Shown here piece after piece: positions 36,530 to 45,964 of a stretch of DNA of 64,000 nucleotides. A program made the position numbers and the translations under genes. The notes below the pieces were generated by a model that had not been told where the DNA came from, did no database searches, and worked only from the letters and a program-made list of their open reading frames with translations. The stretch spans positions 3,017,318 through 3,081,317 of the forward strand of contig NZ_CP150886.1 in assembly GCF_038050375.1 (NCBI RefSeq), read 5' to 3'. Every line of letters starts with the position of its first letter. The stretch's first letter is position 1. The stretch is from Okeanomitos corallinicola TIOX110. GTDB taxonomy: Bacteria > Cyanobacteriota > Cyanobacteriia > Cyanobacteriales > Nostocaceae.

Positions 36530-37507
36530 TTAACCCCAAGAACGATAGAATGTACTATTCTGCCAAATATTAGCAGTGAGTTTTTCAATTTCTGCTAGTT
36601 GTATATCATTTAACTGTTTAAAATCCCTAGCTACTTTCACATTTTCTTCTAATTGCTGCACATTATCGGCGGGAATGATACAACAACTCACGCCAGGTTG
36701 AGATAAACTATAACTCATTGCTTGTTGTATTCCTGTCAAACCACCAGCTTGAAATAACTTTCCATAAGCTGGAACTTTCATGGCAATTACGCCTATATTT
36801 TTTTGTTGAGCTAATGGTAAAACCACAGGTAAAAAAGACCTGGGATGGTGTATTTCGGCTGCATTGATAGGAATTAAAGTTGTATTGAAAGCATAGCGCC
36901 GCATGGCTTCAATAATAAAACTTGGTTCATGATGGCCAGTAATACCAGCAAATCTAATAATTTTCTGTTCTTTTGCTTCTTCTATGGCTTTTATACCGCC
37001 ATTTTTACTAAAAATAGTTTCAATGTGTGCCGATGAGGAAATACTGTGTAATTGCCACAAGTCTAAATAATCTGTATTCAAACGTTTGAGTGAATTTTCT
37101 AATTCTCTCCACATCCCATCTCTGTCTCTGTTGTAAGTCTTGGTAGCTAAAAATATCTGTTGACGATAGGGTGGTAAAACTTGTCCTAAATAATCTTCAT
37201 TTGTACCATAACTTGCGGCAGTATCAAAATATTTAATTCCTAGTTCTAGCGCTCTTTCAATAATTGCTATCGCTTCTTTTTCTCGATTATATTTATCCAG
37301 TGGTGTGTATGTTCCTGCACCTCCTAAACCTAACAAAGGAACTTTTATTCCTGTACTTCCTAGCACTCTTTCTGGCATGGATGTGGGTATTTTTATCTGT
37401 GAGCTTTTACTTTTATTATTTTTTTGTAATGAATTTGCCCCCATCACACCACCAGCAACGGCTACACTGGTAATTAAGAAATTACGTCTTGTTGTTTTTT
37501 CTGTCAT
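36530..37507 (-). CDS. Aldo/keto reductase with a Tat signal
   Basis: A 325-residue oxidoreductase. The N-terminus carries a twin-arginine signal (TTRRNFLITSVAVAGGV), so the folded protein is probably exported to the periplasm or lumen. The barrel shows TGIKVPLLGLGGAG, the catalytic Asp and Tyr in YFDTAASYG, Lys in ATKTYN and His in WQLHS. A NADP-binding end region (IIPADNVQQLEENV) is present. The substrate is unknown. A Tat-exported NADPH-type enzyme is odd unless the cofactor is bound before export. Confidence 0.9.
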   Translation of the reverse strand: MTEKTTRRNFLITSVAVAGGVMGANSLQKNNKSKSSQIKIPTSMPERVLGSTGIKVPLLGLGGAGTYTPLDKYNREKEAIAIIERALELGIKYFDTAASYGTNEDYLGQVLPPYRQQIFLATKTYNRDRDGMWRELENSLKRLNTDYLDLWQLHSISSSAHIETIFSKNGGIKAIEEAKEQKIIRFAGITGHHEPSFIIEAMRRYAFNTTLIPINAAEIHHPRSFLPVVLPLAQQKNIGVIAMKVPAYGKLFQAGGLTGIQQAMSYSLSQPGVSCCIIPADNVQQLEENVKVARDFKQLNDIQLAEIEKLTANIWQNSTFYRSWG

Positions 37508-37882
37508 AAATTCCTCTTATTTAAGTCGGTTTTATGGGATTATTACTAATTTTATACAGAAATTTATTTTTATTTAGTTACTAATTATCAAAATATTGTT
37601 AAATCATATCATTTTTATGTCACTTCTATTAGCTTCTATTAGATTTATCAATAAATCACAGGATATCTAAAATACAGAGGAGAATTATTGATTGGCGTGT
37701 TTTTCCAAGTTTCTGTTACACATCGAATCATGAAACATTAGTTGTTAAGTAACTTTACAATTAATTAGGCTTTTGTTGCAATCATTTACAATATTTCAGT
37801 TTGTAACTATTTTTTGCAACCAGAAGGAATATACCTTTAGACTAATTTTGATATAGACATTATCAAATAGGAATAAAGGCAA
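37508..37882. other. Intergenic region, nothing recognised
   Basis: A 375-bp AT-rich gap between divergent genes. No hairpin, RNA or ORF stands out. AAAGG lies just before the ATG at 37883. Confidence 0.4.
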
Positions 37883-38203
37883 ATGTGTTTAGTAAATATC
37901 TTTTGTCATGAGTTTGTGGTTGCTGTTTCTTCTGTAGCTTGTATTGTTGGTTTACTGTTACTGTGGGATCAGAAAAAACAAAAAGAGGAAGCACAAGTAA
38001 CAGAAGAAATTCTGTTGAGAATGAGCTTTACTTATTGGTTGGTTTATTGTATTGCTTTTGGGATTGAAAAAATGGTTTTACCAAATTGGGAAGGTTTAAT
38101 CATGACTTTAAAAATTACTACGGCATTGTCATATTTTTTAACATTTTCTTGTATTCTCAGTTTGCCTTTATATAAATTTGCAGTGCATGAAGTTGAAGAA
38201 TAG
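37883..38203 (+). CDS. Small membrane protein of unknown function
   Basis: A 106-residue protein with three predicted hydrophobic segments: VVAVSSVACIVGLLLLW near the N-terminus, FTYWLVYCIAFGI in the middle and ALSYFLTFSCILSLPLY near the end. A charged loop (DQKKQKEEAQVTEE) separates the first two. I do not recognise the family. AAAGG precedes the ATG by a short gap, supporting translation. Confidence 0.6.
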   Translation: MCLVNIFCHEFVVAVSSVACIVGLLLLWDQKKQKEEAQVTEEILLRMSFTYWLVYCIAFGIEKMVLPNWEGLIMTLKITTALSYFLTFSCILSLPLYKFAVHEVEE

Positions 38204-38215
38204 CGAAATATCAAA

Positions 38216-38238
38216 AGAGGAGCTAAAACAGTTCCTCT
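38216..38238. terminator. Hairpin between convergent genes
   Basis: AGAGGA (38216-38221) pairs with TCCTCT (38233-38238) with an 11-base loop, between the small membrane protein gene and DUF2103. It may work in both directions. Confidence 0.4.
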
Positions 38239-38256
38239 CTTGATTATTTATGATAG

Positions 38257-38559
38257 TCATGCAATTTTCATGGCCACAGCGATCGCATTCTCCAATTGAT
38301 CCTGTGATAAATGAGTGAGAACAAAAACCTCTTGCACTGTTTTACCCTGGCGTGCAATAACTTTATAACCCCCACGAATGGGTACAGACACACGCAATTT
38401 CATTTGTGGTGCATGACCTTTGACTCTACCAATTACCGCCGGTGTCACAGTCATAATACCATTCTGTTGACACAGACGTTCTAAAATGGGAATAAGTCCA
38501 GGAATATGGGTAGAATGATTCCAAACAAGTCTGCCATCTGTGGGTTTACTCATGAGCAT
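38257..38559 (-). CDS. DUF2103 family protein
   Basis: A roughly 100-residue protein with the DUF2103 pattern DGRLVWNHSTHIPGLIPILE near the N-terminus; some family members are annotated as metal-binding, but evidence here is limited to the conserved His residues. Its ATG overlaps the clpS stop as TAATG, so translation is probably coupled. A second ATG two codons later (38553) is equally good and gives the family-like start MSKPTDG. Confidence 0.85.
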   Translation of the reverse strand: MLMSKPTDGRLVWNHSTHIPGLIPILERLCQQNGIMTVTPAVIGRVKGHAPQMKLRVSVPIRGGYKVIARQGKTVQEVFVLTHLSQDQLENAIAVAMKIA

Positions 38560-38882
38560 TAAGCTGCTTCCAGAGGTGCCATTGTTAACCCAGCACGACG
38601 CAGCTGTTGATGATACAATTCCGCTGGTTCTTGGGGACCTACCCAAACTATGGCTTGTCCTTCATAATGTACTTGGTTAGTTAGTTCCCACGCGCGATCG
38701 CTTGACATTCCCGGAATATACTTTACCAAACATTCAGCAACGTGCTGAAAACTATTGAAATCATCATTGAGAACTATCACCTTATAATTAGGATAAGTTT
38801 TACGAGTAACTTGATTTACCCGATCAGGTGTTACAGTTGGTGCTGAAGCCATTCCATAAACAGCCGCAAGTCTTGTCTCCAT
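38559..38882 (-). CDS. clpS: ClpS family N-degron adaptor
   Basis: ClpS binds proteins with destabilising N-terminal residues and hands them to the Clp protease. The core KVIVLNDDFNSFQHVAECL carries the N-degron pocket motif, followed by YIPGMSSDRAWELTNQVHYEGQAIVWVG. Cyanobacteria often have two ClpS forms; this resembles the second form (ClpS2) more than the standard one, which is a tentative view. An ATG at 38852 (MASAPTV) is an alternative start. The aat gene of the same pathway is at 53891. A 39-bp sequence just upstream is identical to the one upstream of hicB. Confidence 0.9.
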   Translation of the reverse strand: METRLAAVYGMASAPTVTPDRVNQVTRKTYPNYKVIVLNDDFNSFQHVAECLVKYIPGMSSDRAWELTNQVHYEGQAIVWVGPQEPAELYHQQLRRAGLTMAPLEAA

Positions 38883-38899
38883 AAATCAATAAACTACGT

Positions 38900-38938
38900 T
38901 TTACAAAAAAACACTTCAAATATCTAGTTTAAATCATA
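38900..38938 (-). repeat. 39-bp direct repeat, copy upstream of clpS
   Basis: Identical over 39 bases to 39415-39453. It lies 17 bases before the clpS ATG. The two copies flank the hicBA pair. It could be a duplicated promoter or operator, or the footprint of a recombination event. Confidence 0.85.
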
Positions 38939-38944
38939 AGCTTT

Positions 38945-39163
38945 TCACAAAGATTCCCATTCTTCTCTGCTAATATTAGCTGGACGTAAAATTCGACCCA
39001 ATAAACTAGGACTGATATCAGCCTGATGAGGATTGGGAATTGTGAGTTTCAATTCACCTTTAACCATATATTGATGTTTACCACCAGAAAATGGTCCATC
39101 AAAACCGAGCATTTTGAGATAATTAATCAGATCACGTCGCTTAACTGGACCCCAAGGCGGCAT
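38945..39163 (-). CDS. hicA: HicA-type toxin (mRNA interferase)
   Basis: A 72-residue protein with the HicA double-stranded RNA-binding-like fold: VKRRDLINYLKMLGF, then GGKHQYMVKG with the catalytic His, and a LTIPNPHQADISPSLLGRIL segment. HicA cleaves mRNA until blocked by HicB. The ATG overlaps the hicB stop (TAATG), so translation is coupled. Here the antitoxin gene comes first, as in many hicBA pairs. Confidence 0.9.
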   Translation of the reverse strand: MPPWGPVKRRDLINYLKMLGFDGPFSGGKHQYMVKGELKLTIPNPHQADISPSLLGRILRPANISREEWESL

Positions 39164-39405
39164 TAAGCCGCCTCCTGATGAATATTAATATCAATATCAT
39201 CTAGAATCGGCAAAGTATGACCTAGACGTAACCCCAAAATTATCCAACCTTCCAGAGAATTTTGTAACTCTTGTCTACAATCCTCTAAAGTTGTACTATT
39301 TGCCCATACACCAAGACATTCGGGAATTTCTGCGTAAAAAGTCCCATCTTCCAGCAACTCATAGGTTGCTTTGTGCATTGCTTTGTGAATGTAATTTATC
39401 AACAT
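39163..39405 (-). CDS. hicB: HicB-type antitoxin
   Basis: An 80-residue protein with the HicB partial RNase H fold: YELLEDGTFYAEIPECLGVWANSTTLEDCRQ-type core and a helix with LQNSLEGWIILGL. It should bind HicA and block its His. No separate C-terminal DNA-binding domain is obvious, the tail being DINIHQEAA. The ATG at 39405 is used; an in-frame GTG at 39429 lies inside the 39-bp repeat and is unlikely. Together with hicA it forms a compact cassette. Confidence 0.88.
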   Translation of the reverse strand: MLINYIHKAMHKATYELLEDGTFYAEIPECLGVWANSTTLEDCRQELQNSLEGWIILGLRLGHTLPILDDIDINIHQEAA

Positions 39406-39414
39406 TGCTGACGG

Positions 39415-39453
39415 TTTACAAAAAAACACTTCAAATATCTAGTTTAAATCATA
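39415..39453 (-). repeat. 39-bp direct repeat, copy upstream of hicB
   Basis: Perfect copy of 38900-38938, ending 9 bases before the hicB ATG. The spacing between the copies is 515 bp, one hicBA cassette. Confidence 0.85.
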
Positions 39454-39529
39454 GGGAACAGGGAACAGATGACAGTTAAGAGGGAATAGAGAATAGGGAT
39501 ATTCTTTCTCCTGAATCCTGATAACTAAT

Positions 39530-41527
39530 TTACTTCCAATCTTGCCAATTTTGATTAAAAATAGAAGTATCAGGAAAAGCTGTAGGATTACCATTTTTCT
39601 CCAAAATATCCTTTAAAATCTGCAACTTTGGTTCTAATCTAGGTAAATCATCAACTAACTGATAAGGTGCAATATTTTCTCTGAGTGCAAAACTAGCCAC
39701 AGTTCCCGCAGCAGCACCAGATGACCATTCAAAGGAATGTACCCGATAAGCAGCAGCAGCTATGTGACTGGTGGCAATACTTTTACCCCCTACTAATAAA
39801 TTATCAATTTTTTGAGGAATCATTGATCTGAGCGCGATTTGAAAAGGATAAGCTTGACCTGCACCCCTTCTTTCTCCTCGACGTTCTTTATTTCCTGGTG
39901 CTTCTGGGGGACTATTTTCCATACAAGGATGAAAATCTATAGCGTAATGTCCGATACCTACTGCATCCGGGAAAATAGTAGAACGGCTACGCTTCATAGC
40001 CTGATCTGGGGAAACTTCACCCCTAATTACAGAAGTTGCTTCTAAACCTGCCAGTGTCGCTTTTAACTGACGATACATATCTGTTGGCAGTGTTTTCTTG
40101 TAATACTCATCATTATAATTACGACGAGAAATATCAACTTCCCAAATTCCAAAACCCTCCGGTTGTCCCCAACTAGGACGGCCAATAATCCGTCTTCCCT
40201 CTCGCATATATGGGTATTTTGATAAACCGTGGACAGTTCCCATTGGTGAATTTATACCAGTTAATAAACGGTGATTTGGTTGGGGTTGCTTCACACCATC
40301 ACCAAGTTGAGAATCAGTGTTTCCCGCAGTCAACCAGTAATAATAAGCAAGAGCATTTTCTTCACCTTTGCGGAGTGCTTCAGTTCTGAGTCCTCCTTTC
40401 CAGCCTCCTGACTGTAATTGTCCAGCGGCTTGTAATTGTTGACGGGTATAAATTAAATTATCTTTTGCTGTTCCTGGTCGGTAGTCATTCCCCCAAGTCC
40501 AGTTTTGCATAGATATGTCTCCAGGGGTGGGAGTTGTAAAATTGATCCCACCAAATTTAGTTTGTTGACCTTTGTTTGGACTCCAAATCCGACGATAGGT
40601 AAAAACTAAATCAAAATTAGCTAATCTTGATAATTCATAACTAAAATATGGGGCATATTGATTATAAAATGGGGGCATTATTTGGATTTGTGGTTCTTTA
40701 GTCGCTTCCATTGCAAAGGTATATGTAAAACCTTGGGTACAATAGGGATCATTTGTAGTGCTAGAAGCTGAAGGTTCGAGATAGGAACGTGCATCAATTC
40801 CTAGACGATAAGGAACATCAGCTAAGGCGATAATTTCCCCAGTTTCGCTTGCATCTACAATGTACCATTGATGATTTCTTTGAGATTGTTTGGGTAGAAA
40901 ACGAATGATTTTTTTATCAAGACGGGAGGAATTTTGATAATTGTAAGCGTCTTCTATGGTTTGGGAAAGGGTGAAGGTGTTTAACGGTGGAGCGTTTTTT
41001 GTTGGTTGATGTTGTATTGCGATCGCACCATCTATAATCTTACCATCTTGACTAATTTGTAAATCTTTAATTACCGTATTTGGGAATAAATTTAATTTTC
41101 CTCGACCTTGTTTTTCTGCATCTTTTAACATTCGGGAAATGATATTATGAGCATCACCAGGAAGAAAACAAGAATCACTTACCCAACAGTCACCAGGATT
41201 GAGTTTATTATATTTTTTTTGAATGCGATTTCTTAATTCTAAATATCCGCGAGGATAGAATTGTTTAGCTCTTTGAGTTGGTCTTTCATCTAACGCAGAT
41301 GTACCTTGAGAGGAAATTTGTCCTCCTAACCAGTCGGTAATTTCTGTTAAGCAAACTGTGCGTCCTGCAAGTAAACTTTCGTAAGCTGTCGCAACTCCAG
41401 ACAGTCCCCCACCCACAACGAGAATTTCACAGTTGACAGTTTTATCTGGGTTTCTGAGTGGGGTTGCGGTGACGGAATAGGGGGTGAGGAATGTGGTTAG
41501 TAAGGTGATGCTGATGAGACTTTTCAT
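39530..41527 (-). CDS. Exported FAD-dependent oxidoreductase
   Basis: A 665-residue protein with a signal peptide (MKSLISITLLTTFLTPYSVTA) and the dinucleotide-binding motif VVGGGLSGVATAYES near residues 37-51. The layout matches the Pfam FAD_oxidored-type family; LLVGGKSIATSHIAAAAYRVH near the C-terminus is the conserved FAD-contact segment. The substrate is unknown. The ATG at 41527 is chosen for its signal peptide; an ATG at 41629 would add 34 residues. Neighbours give no functional hint. Confidence 0.87.
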   Translation of the reverse strand: MKSLISITLLTTFLTPYSVTATPLRNPDKTVNCEILVVGGGLSGVATAYESLLAGRTVCLTEITDWLGGQISSQGTSALDERPTQRAKQFYPRGYLELRNRIQKKYNKLNPGDCWVSDSCFLPGDAHNIISRMLKDAEKQGRGKLNLFPNTVIKDLQISQDGKIIDGAIAIQHQPTKNAPPLNTFTLSQTIEDAYNYQNSSRLDKKIIRFLPKQSQRNHQWYIVDASETGEIIALADVPYRLGIDARSYLEPSASSTTNDPYCTQGFTYTFAMEATKEPQIQIMPPFYNQYAPYFSYELSRLANFDLVFTYRRIWSPNKGQQTKFGGINFTTPTPGDISMQNWTWGNDYRPGTAKDNLIYTRQQLQAAGQLQSGGWKGGLRTEALRKGEENALAYYYWLTAGNTDSQLGDGVKQPQPNHRLLTGINSPMGTVHGLSKYPYMREGRRIIGRPSWGQPEGFGIWEVDISRRNYNDEYYKKTLPTDMYRQLKATLAGLEATSVIRGEVSPDQAMKRSRSTIFPDAVGIGHYAIDFHPCMENSPPEAPGNKERRGERRGAGQAYPFQIALRSMIPQKIDNLLVGGKSIATSHIAAAAYRVHSFEWSSGAAAGTVASFALRENIAPYQLVDDLPRLEPKLQILKDILEKNGNPTAFPDTSIFNQNWQDWK

Positions 41528-42618
41528 GGTTGATACACTGTAGAGCAAATTGATTATCAATGCCTTAGCCAGACGGACAATTACAGCAAATTTCGAGCAA
41601 ATGAGGCACATTGTTAAATATGCTTTCATGACGATATCATATTTCTATTCTTTCTTGCTGTGCTTCATATTTTCGGAAACTGCTGTATCAGTCTTCTGTT
41701 GACTATCTCTGTTAGTCTATAATCTCGCGCAAAGAAAGTTAAGGGAGGAATTAGCTAAATGGGATGATCGTATCAATCCGATTTATTTTATAAAAAATTA
41801 CTTCTCTCCACTTAAAATAACTCCGTTTACTGCCTAAGAAAATCTATTTTGAAAACTCATTCAATTAAATTACTAAATACTCTCTATTTTTTGATATAAA
41901 AAGTTAACATCAGCTAGGAAAATTAGGTGGATAAAATTTTTATGGCTGGAATTTTTCAAAAATATCCATCATCTGAGTCACATCTACGGAATATGGGTTC
42001 CATCTTTGTCTGCCAAATCTAAGTCTCTGCGGTCTTGTATTGTATATGTATCGTATGTATTTATAACTAAATAATTTGTATTACCCTCAATTCATTTTGA
42101 CTTGTTGATATTTGATCGGTAGTGGATTTGCACAGTTTCGTGAATTACTTTAGGGTTTGCTGATAAAGTCTTGTCGTGGAGACAGGTGACAGGTGACAGG
42201 TGACAGGTGACAGTTTCAAGAGTTGGATGGGAACTATTTTTCCTTGAAGCAGGAATTAAATGCAAGGTTTTTCAGTTCTCACCTCATCAAAGCTTGCATT
42301 TTTTGAAAGTCAAAATCGCTAAAATCGTTTACCTGTAATGTTTTGAGATTTATTCAGCAAGCCCTACTTTAGCTAAAATTATCAACTTTTGTCCTGACAG
42401 TGGTAATCTGCTAAATATAGCAACTAGCTATTTATAACTTAATATCTAACAAGCATCTAAGTATTTTAGGTTTTTCTAATTACCCTAATACGTACTATCT
42501 ATGCTGAACTAGATAATTAATCACTTAATCATCGTATAAAACTAATGTTTAAAATTATCTACAAGAATGTTGTTAGATATTTGTAGTTCTTAGATGAAAT
42601 TAAAATAAGGTAGTAAAG
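41528..42618. other. Long intergenic region with an STRR array
   Basis: A 1,091-bp gap between divergent genes with no convincing ORF. 42181-42213 is a clean GGTGACA heptamer array. The remainder is AT-rich and holds nothing I recognise. Confidence 0.5.
42181..42213 (+). repeat. STRR heptamer array (GGTGACA)
   Basis: Four to five perfect tandem copies of GACAGGT. Unlike other arrays of this family in the window it is not close to a gene end. Confidence 0.85.
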
Positions 42619-43077
42619 ATGAGGAAATTAATCAGAAAAATTACACAAGCAACCAGTGATGATAACTTTAGACATTTCATAGAAAATATAGAAGTATTAG
42701 TTTCAAAAATTCTATCTCTATTTATGGTACTAGTAATTTTTACAGCCATAGTAGATTTGGGATCTTTTATAACGAAAGACCTAATATTTTCATCAGATGA
42801 AGTTTTTCATAGTAATCTATTTAAAGCTTTTGGTTTATTTTTGAACGTTTTAATTGCTTTAGAACTTTTAGAAAATATAACGGCATATCTAAAAAAGCAC
42901 GTTCTCCAAGTAGAATTAGTCATAGTTACTGCTCTAATTGCCATTGGTAGAAAAATCATTATTCTTGATCTAAAAGTAACGGAAGGTATAGAACTTATAG
43001 GTTTAGGAATTGCTATTCTTGCCTTATCAATTAGTTATTTTATTATTAGAAGTAGTAATAATAGAATAGATAGATGA
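42619..43077 (+). CDS. PsiE family membrane protein
   Basis: A 152-residue protein with four hydrophobic segments, matching the phosphate-starvation-inducible PsiE family. The characteristic block is LLENITAYLKKHVLQVELVI followed by ALIAIGRKIIILD. Its molecular function is not known. AAGG precedes the ATG by a short gap. No Pho box was recognised upstream. Confidence 0.88.
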   Translation: MRKLIRKITQATSDDNFRHFIENIEVLVSKILSLFMVLVIFTAIVDLGSFITKDLIFSSDEVFHSNLFKAFGLFLNVLIALELLENITAYLKKHVLQVELVIVTALIAIGRKIIILDLKVTEGIELIGLGIAILALSISYFIIRSSNNRIDR

Positions 43078-43583
43078 GAAAAATCAAACTATATACCACA
43101 TAGTCAGTGTATGAGATACAAATATGAATCACAAATCTTTGTGTACAGACAGTTGTACCATTGACCACTTGACACAGCTTTCCCTTCATCAAAATTAGTC
43201 TTTCAGGACATGAAAATAAAAACCTTTTTCAAGCAATAGTAGAATTTAATCTCATGTAAGTAGCTGTCAGAGTAAAAATCCTGTTAAATTCAACTATGTG
43301 AAAAGCTAAAAATAACAATAAAACCACATCTGATCACTTAATTGGGGCAAATTTGCTATTTTTAACTTTGAATTGCAGTAAGGCTAGAGTTAGTGAAGCT
43401 ATAGTGTATTTATCAATGGTGCTGCTGTTAATATCAGTAAATGAAAAAGTTTTCTGTAGAAGGTGCAAACAGTAGGATCTTAGGTATAGGACCAAAGATA
43501 AGGATATTATCCTAGTCTACCTAGCAAATGTTTGATAACGTGGCATAAGTCACAGAATTTCTTTAGACACACTCACTAACTCG
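43078..43583 (+). other. Intergenic region upstream of FHA-PrsW gene
   Basis: A 506-bp gap. AGGATA-T-TATCCT (43501-43513) is a small perfect palindrome about 70 bp before the ATG at 43584 and could be an operator. Nothing else is recognised. Confidence 0.4.
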
Positions 43584-44954
43584 ATGACAGGCAAAAACGC
43601 AAGACATAAAGCATTTCTGCGGCTAGTGTCTAGTAATGTCGTAGCTTCTAGTACAGAATCTCGCTACTCTCTACTTCCTAATCAAGAGATGGTAATTGGA
43701 CGCGACACCAGCTGCCAAGTTGTCTTGGATGCCATGATGTACCGGATGGTATCCCGTCGTCATGCGGTGGTTCGTCCCCTGTCTTTATCACCAGATGGTA
43801 AATTTAGTTGGATTATTTGCGATTTGAGTAGCGCCAATGGCACTTTTTTAAACGGACAACTTTTACAAGGTTCCCAGGAATTACACCACGGCGATCACAT
43901 TTCTTTGGGTGCTGATGGTCCACAATTCATTTTTGAATATGAATTTGTTCCCCAACCTACGGCAATATCCGCCAGTCAAGGTACAGTCATCGCCCCTCGT
44001 CCAAACATCCAACACCAATCACACCATGACTCGGTTAGTTTTACACAGCTATTTCCCATTATTTCTACAGGTAAAGACCTAACTCGCAAAGCTTACCTGA
44101 TCCCAGGAATATTAACGGTGATATTTGTAGTGTTAATGTTCGCTACTGTAGGTCATCCCCAAGCTAATCAAGTAATAGTAGGATCTTATATTGCTTCTGC
44201 TGCTTACTATTTTGTTTACCAACTTTGCGGTAAACAGAAGCCTTGGTGGGTACTCATCGCTATGGCATTGAGTACAATGTTAATTCTACTCAGTCCGTTA
44301 TTAGATTTTTTTATCTTTGTCTTTCGTGTTCTCCTACCGGGAAGTTTACCCATATCCCAAGATTCCATCACCTTTACTGAATTACTGGTCAGAATGTTTT
44401 TTGGCGCTGGTTTAATGGAGGAACTACTCAAAGCTTTACCTATATTCGGAGCTTATTTTATCGGTAGCTATTTGCCATCACCTTGGCGAGAAAAAATTGG
44501 AGTTTGGGAACCCCTTGATGGTATTTTGCTGGGAACTGCTTCTGCTGTGGGTTTTACTTTGCTGGAAACTCTCGGCCAATATGTCCCCGTAATTACCCAA
44601 AATGTTACCCAACAAGCAGGGGTAGGGGCTGGCCAACTGGTAGGTTTACAGTTACTTATTCCCCGGATTTTAGGTTCTGTGGCTGGACACATGGCTTACA
44701 GTGGCTATCTGGGCTATTTTATTGGGTTAGCTGTTCTCAAGCCTTCTATGGGTTGGCAAATTCTCACTGTTGGTTATTTAAGTGCGTCTGCGCTTCATGC
44801 CCTCTGGAATGCTACCGGTTCGATTAACGCTTTGCTATTAGTGATTGTTGGTGTTTTATCTTATGCCTTTTTGATGGCAGCTATTCTCAAAGCACGGGTA
44901 CTATCCCCAACGCGATCGCAAAATTTCGCTACTCGCTTTCTTGAACCTAAATGA
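43584..44954 (+). CDS. FHA domain fused to PrsW-type intramembrane protease
   Basis: A 456-residue fusion. The FHA domain at about 25-110 has the phosphothreonine-binding motifs VIGRD, SRRHA and SSANGTFLNG. From about 165 onward there are eight or so membrane segments with PrsW signatures: MEELLKALPIF (glutamate motif EExxK), GFTLLETLGQY, SVAGHMAYSG and ALHALWNATG with the conserved His residues. PrsW proteases cleave within membranes to start stress signalling. An FHA input suggests control by a Ser/Thr kinase. It is convergent with the CHAT-FHA/PP2C operon. Confidence 0.93.
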   Translation: MTGKNARHKAFLRLVSSNVVASSTESRYSLLPNQEMVIGRDTSCQVVLDAMMYRMVSRRHAVVRPLSLSPDGKFSWIICDLSSANGTFLNGQLLQGSQELHHGDHISLGADGPQFIFEYEFVPQPTAISASQGTVIAPRPNIQHQSHHDSVSFTQLFPIISTGKDLTRKAYLIPGILTVIFVVLMFATVGHPQANQVIVGSYIASAAYYFVYQLCGKQKPWWVLIAMALSTMLILLSPLLDFFIFVFRVLLPGSLPISQDSITFTELLVRMFFGAGLMEELLKALPIFGAYFIGSYLPSPWREKIGVWEPLDGILLGTASAVGFTLLETLGQYVPVITQNVTQQAGVGAGQLVGLQLLIPRILGSVAGHMAYSGYLGYFIGLAVLKPSMGWQILTVGYLSASALHALWNATGSINALLLVIVGVLSYAFLMAAILKARVLSPTRSQNFATRFLEPK

Positions 44955-45184
44955 ACCTAAATAAATTTCCTTAGTTCAGTCGTCATCTATTATCTATCTG
45001 AGGATAGATGACACAATTATTGCAGTCAGCGTATACCTAAATTATGCTGAAGCAATTTTATTTAAAAATAAAAACACACCAAAGTATTTTAAGACACAGA
45101 TGAACCACGCCAAAATCAAAAATGATTAGCGTTTTACCTTAAATTTAACCCCCAAACATAGCATGAATGGATGAGGTGATTAAA

Positions 45185-45823
45185 TTAAAATTCTTGCTCT
45201 GAGCTAGAAAGTTCTTTGAAAGTATAGTGAGCAATCGCCAAACTAACCTTTGCCTGTTCTATTTCTGATAGGCCTGTCCATTCACGATTTTGAATATGGT
45301 TGATGATACCTGCCAGGCTTTGCTGTTCGTTGCTTCGCATAGAATAGGCGTAAGGACGAGCTAAAACCAATAAATCATCAGCTTCCCAATCAGGTAGTAA
45401 GCACTGAACGCATTCTACCAATCTCTCGCTGGCAGTTCTTTCTGAATTCACAATTTCCGCTGCTCTTTGGGCAATGGTATCTAGCCAATTCAAGGGAACA
45501 ACAGCAGCAAAGGCCTCGTGTAAAGACACCTGTATGCTTTTAGATGGCTGTTCATCATGATCAGTTTTAGAAGGGGAAAACTGAGACCAGATTGCATCTA
45601 AATTGTGATAGAAATCATGCGATCGCCCATTGATATCTTCTGATAGTAAATCATCCCATTCAAATTGTTGCTCTAACTCAAGAAAATAAGCATCTGATTC
45701 TTGATCGGCAGGATTCCAAGGATAAGTCTCATCTTCATTTTGTAGCAAAGCTTTTAATAAATCTAAATCTACGGAAGATTGAGAAAGTTTACAAGTATTT
45801 AAACCAGTTCTTTGATTGATCAT
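45185..45823 (-). CDS. Hypothetical acidic protein in the FHA/CHAT operon
   Basis: A 212-residue acidic, soluble protein with many Glu, Asp and Leu; I do not recognise a family. The second half is helical (LHEAFAAVVPLNWLDTIAQR; ERLVECVQCLLPDWEADDLLVLARPYAYS). No membrane segment. It starts after AGG TAAAAA spacing that looks like a ribosome site. It is the last gene of a three-gene run with the CHAT-FHA and PP2C genes, so it may be a partner or substrate of the protease. Confidence 0.7.
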   Translation of the reverse strand: MINQRTGLNTCKLSQSSVDLDLLKALLQNEDETYPWNPADQESDAYFLELEQQFEWDDLLSEDINGRSHDFYHNLDAIWSQFSPSKTDHDEQPSKSIQVSLHEAFAAVVPLNWLDTIAQRAAEIVNSERTASERLVECVQCLLPDWEADDLLVLARPYAYSMRSNEQQSLAGIINHIQNREWTGLSEIEQAKVSLAIAHYTFKELSSSEQEF

Positions 45824-45964
45824 TTTTTACCTCAAAATTAATTACCATTAATTAACCTTGTTGACTCCTACAACTAGGAGATACAAATTTCCGCAAAACA
45901 CACATTAGTCATTAGTCACCGGTTATTGATAATAAGTAATTTACTCATTATCCCATTACCTAAG

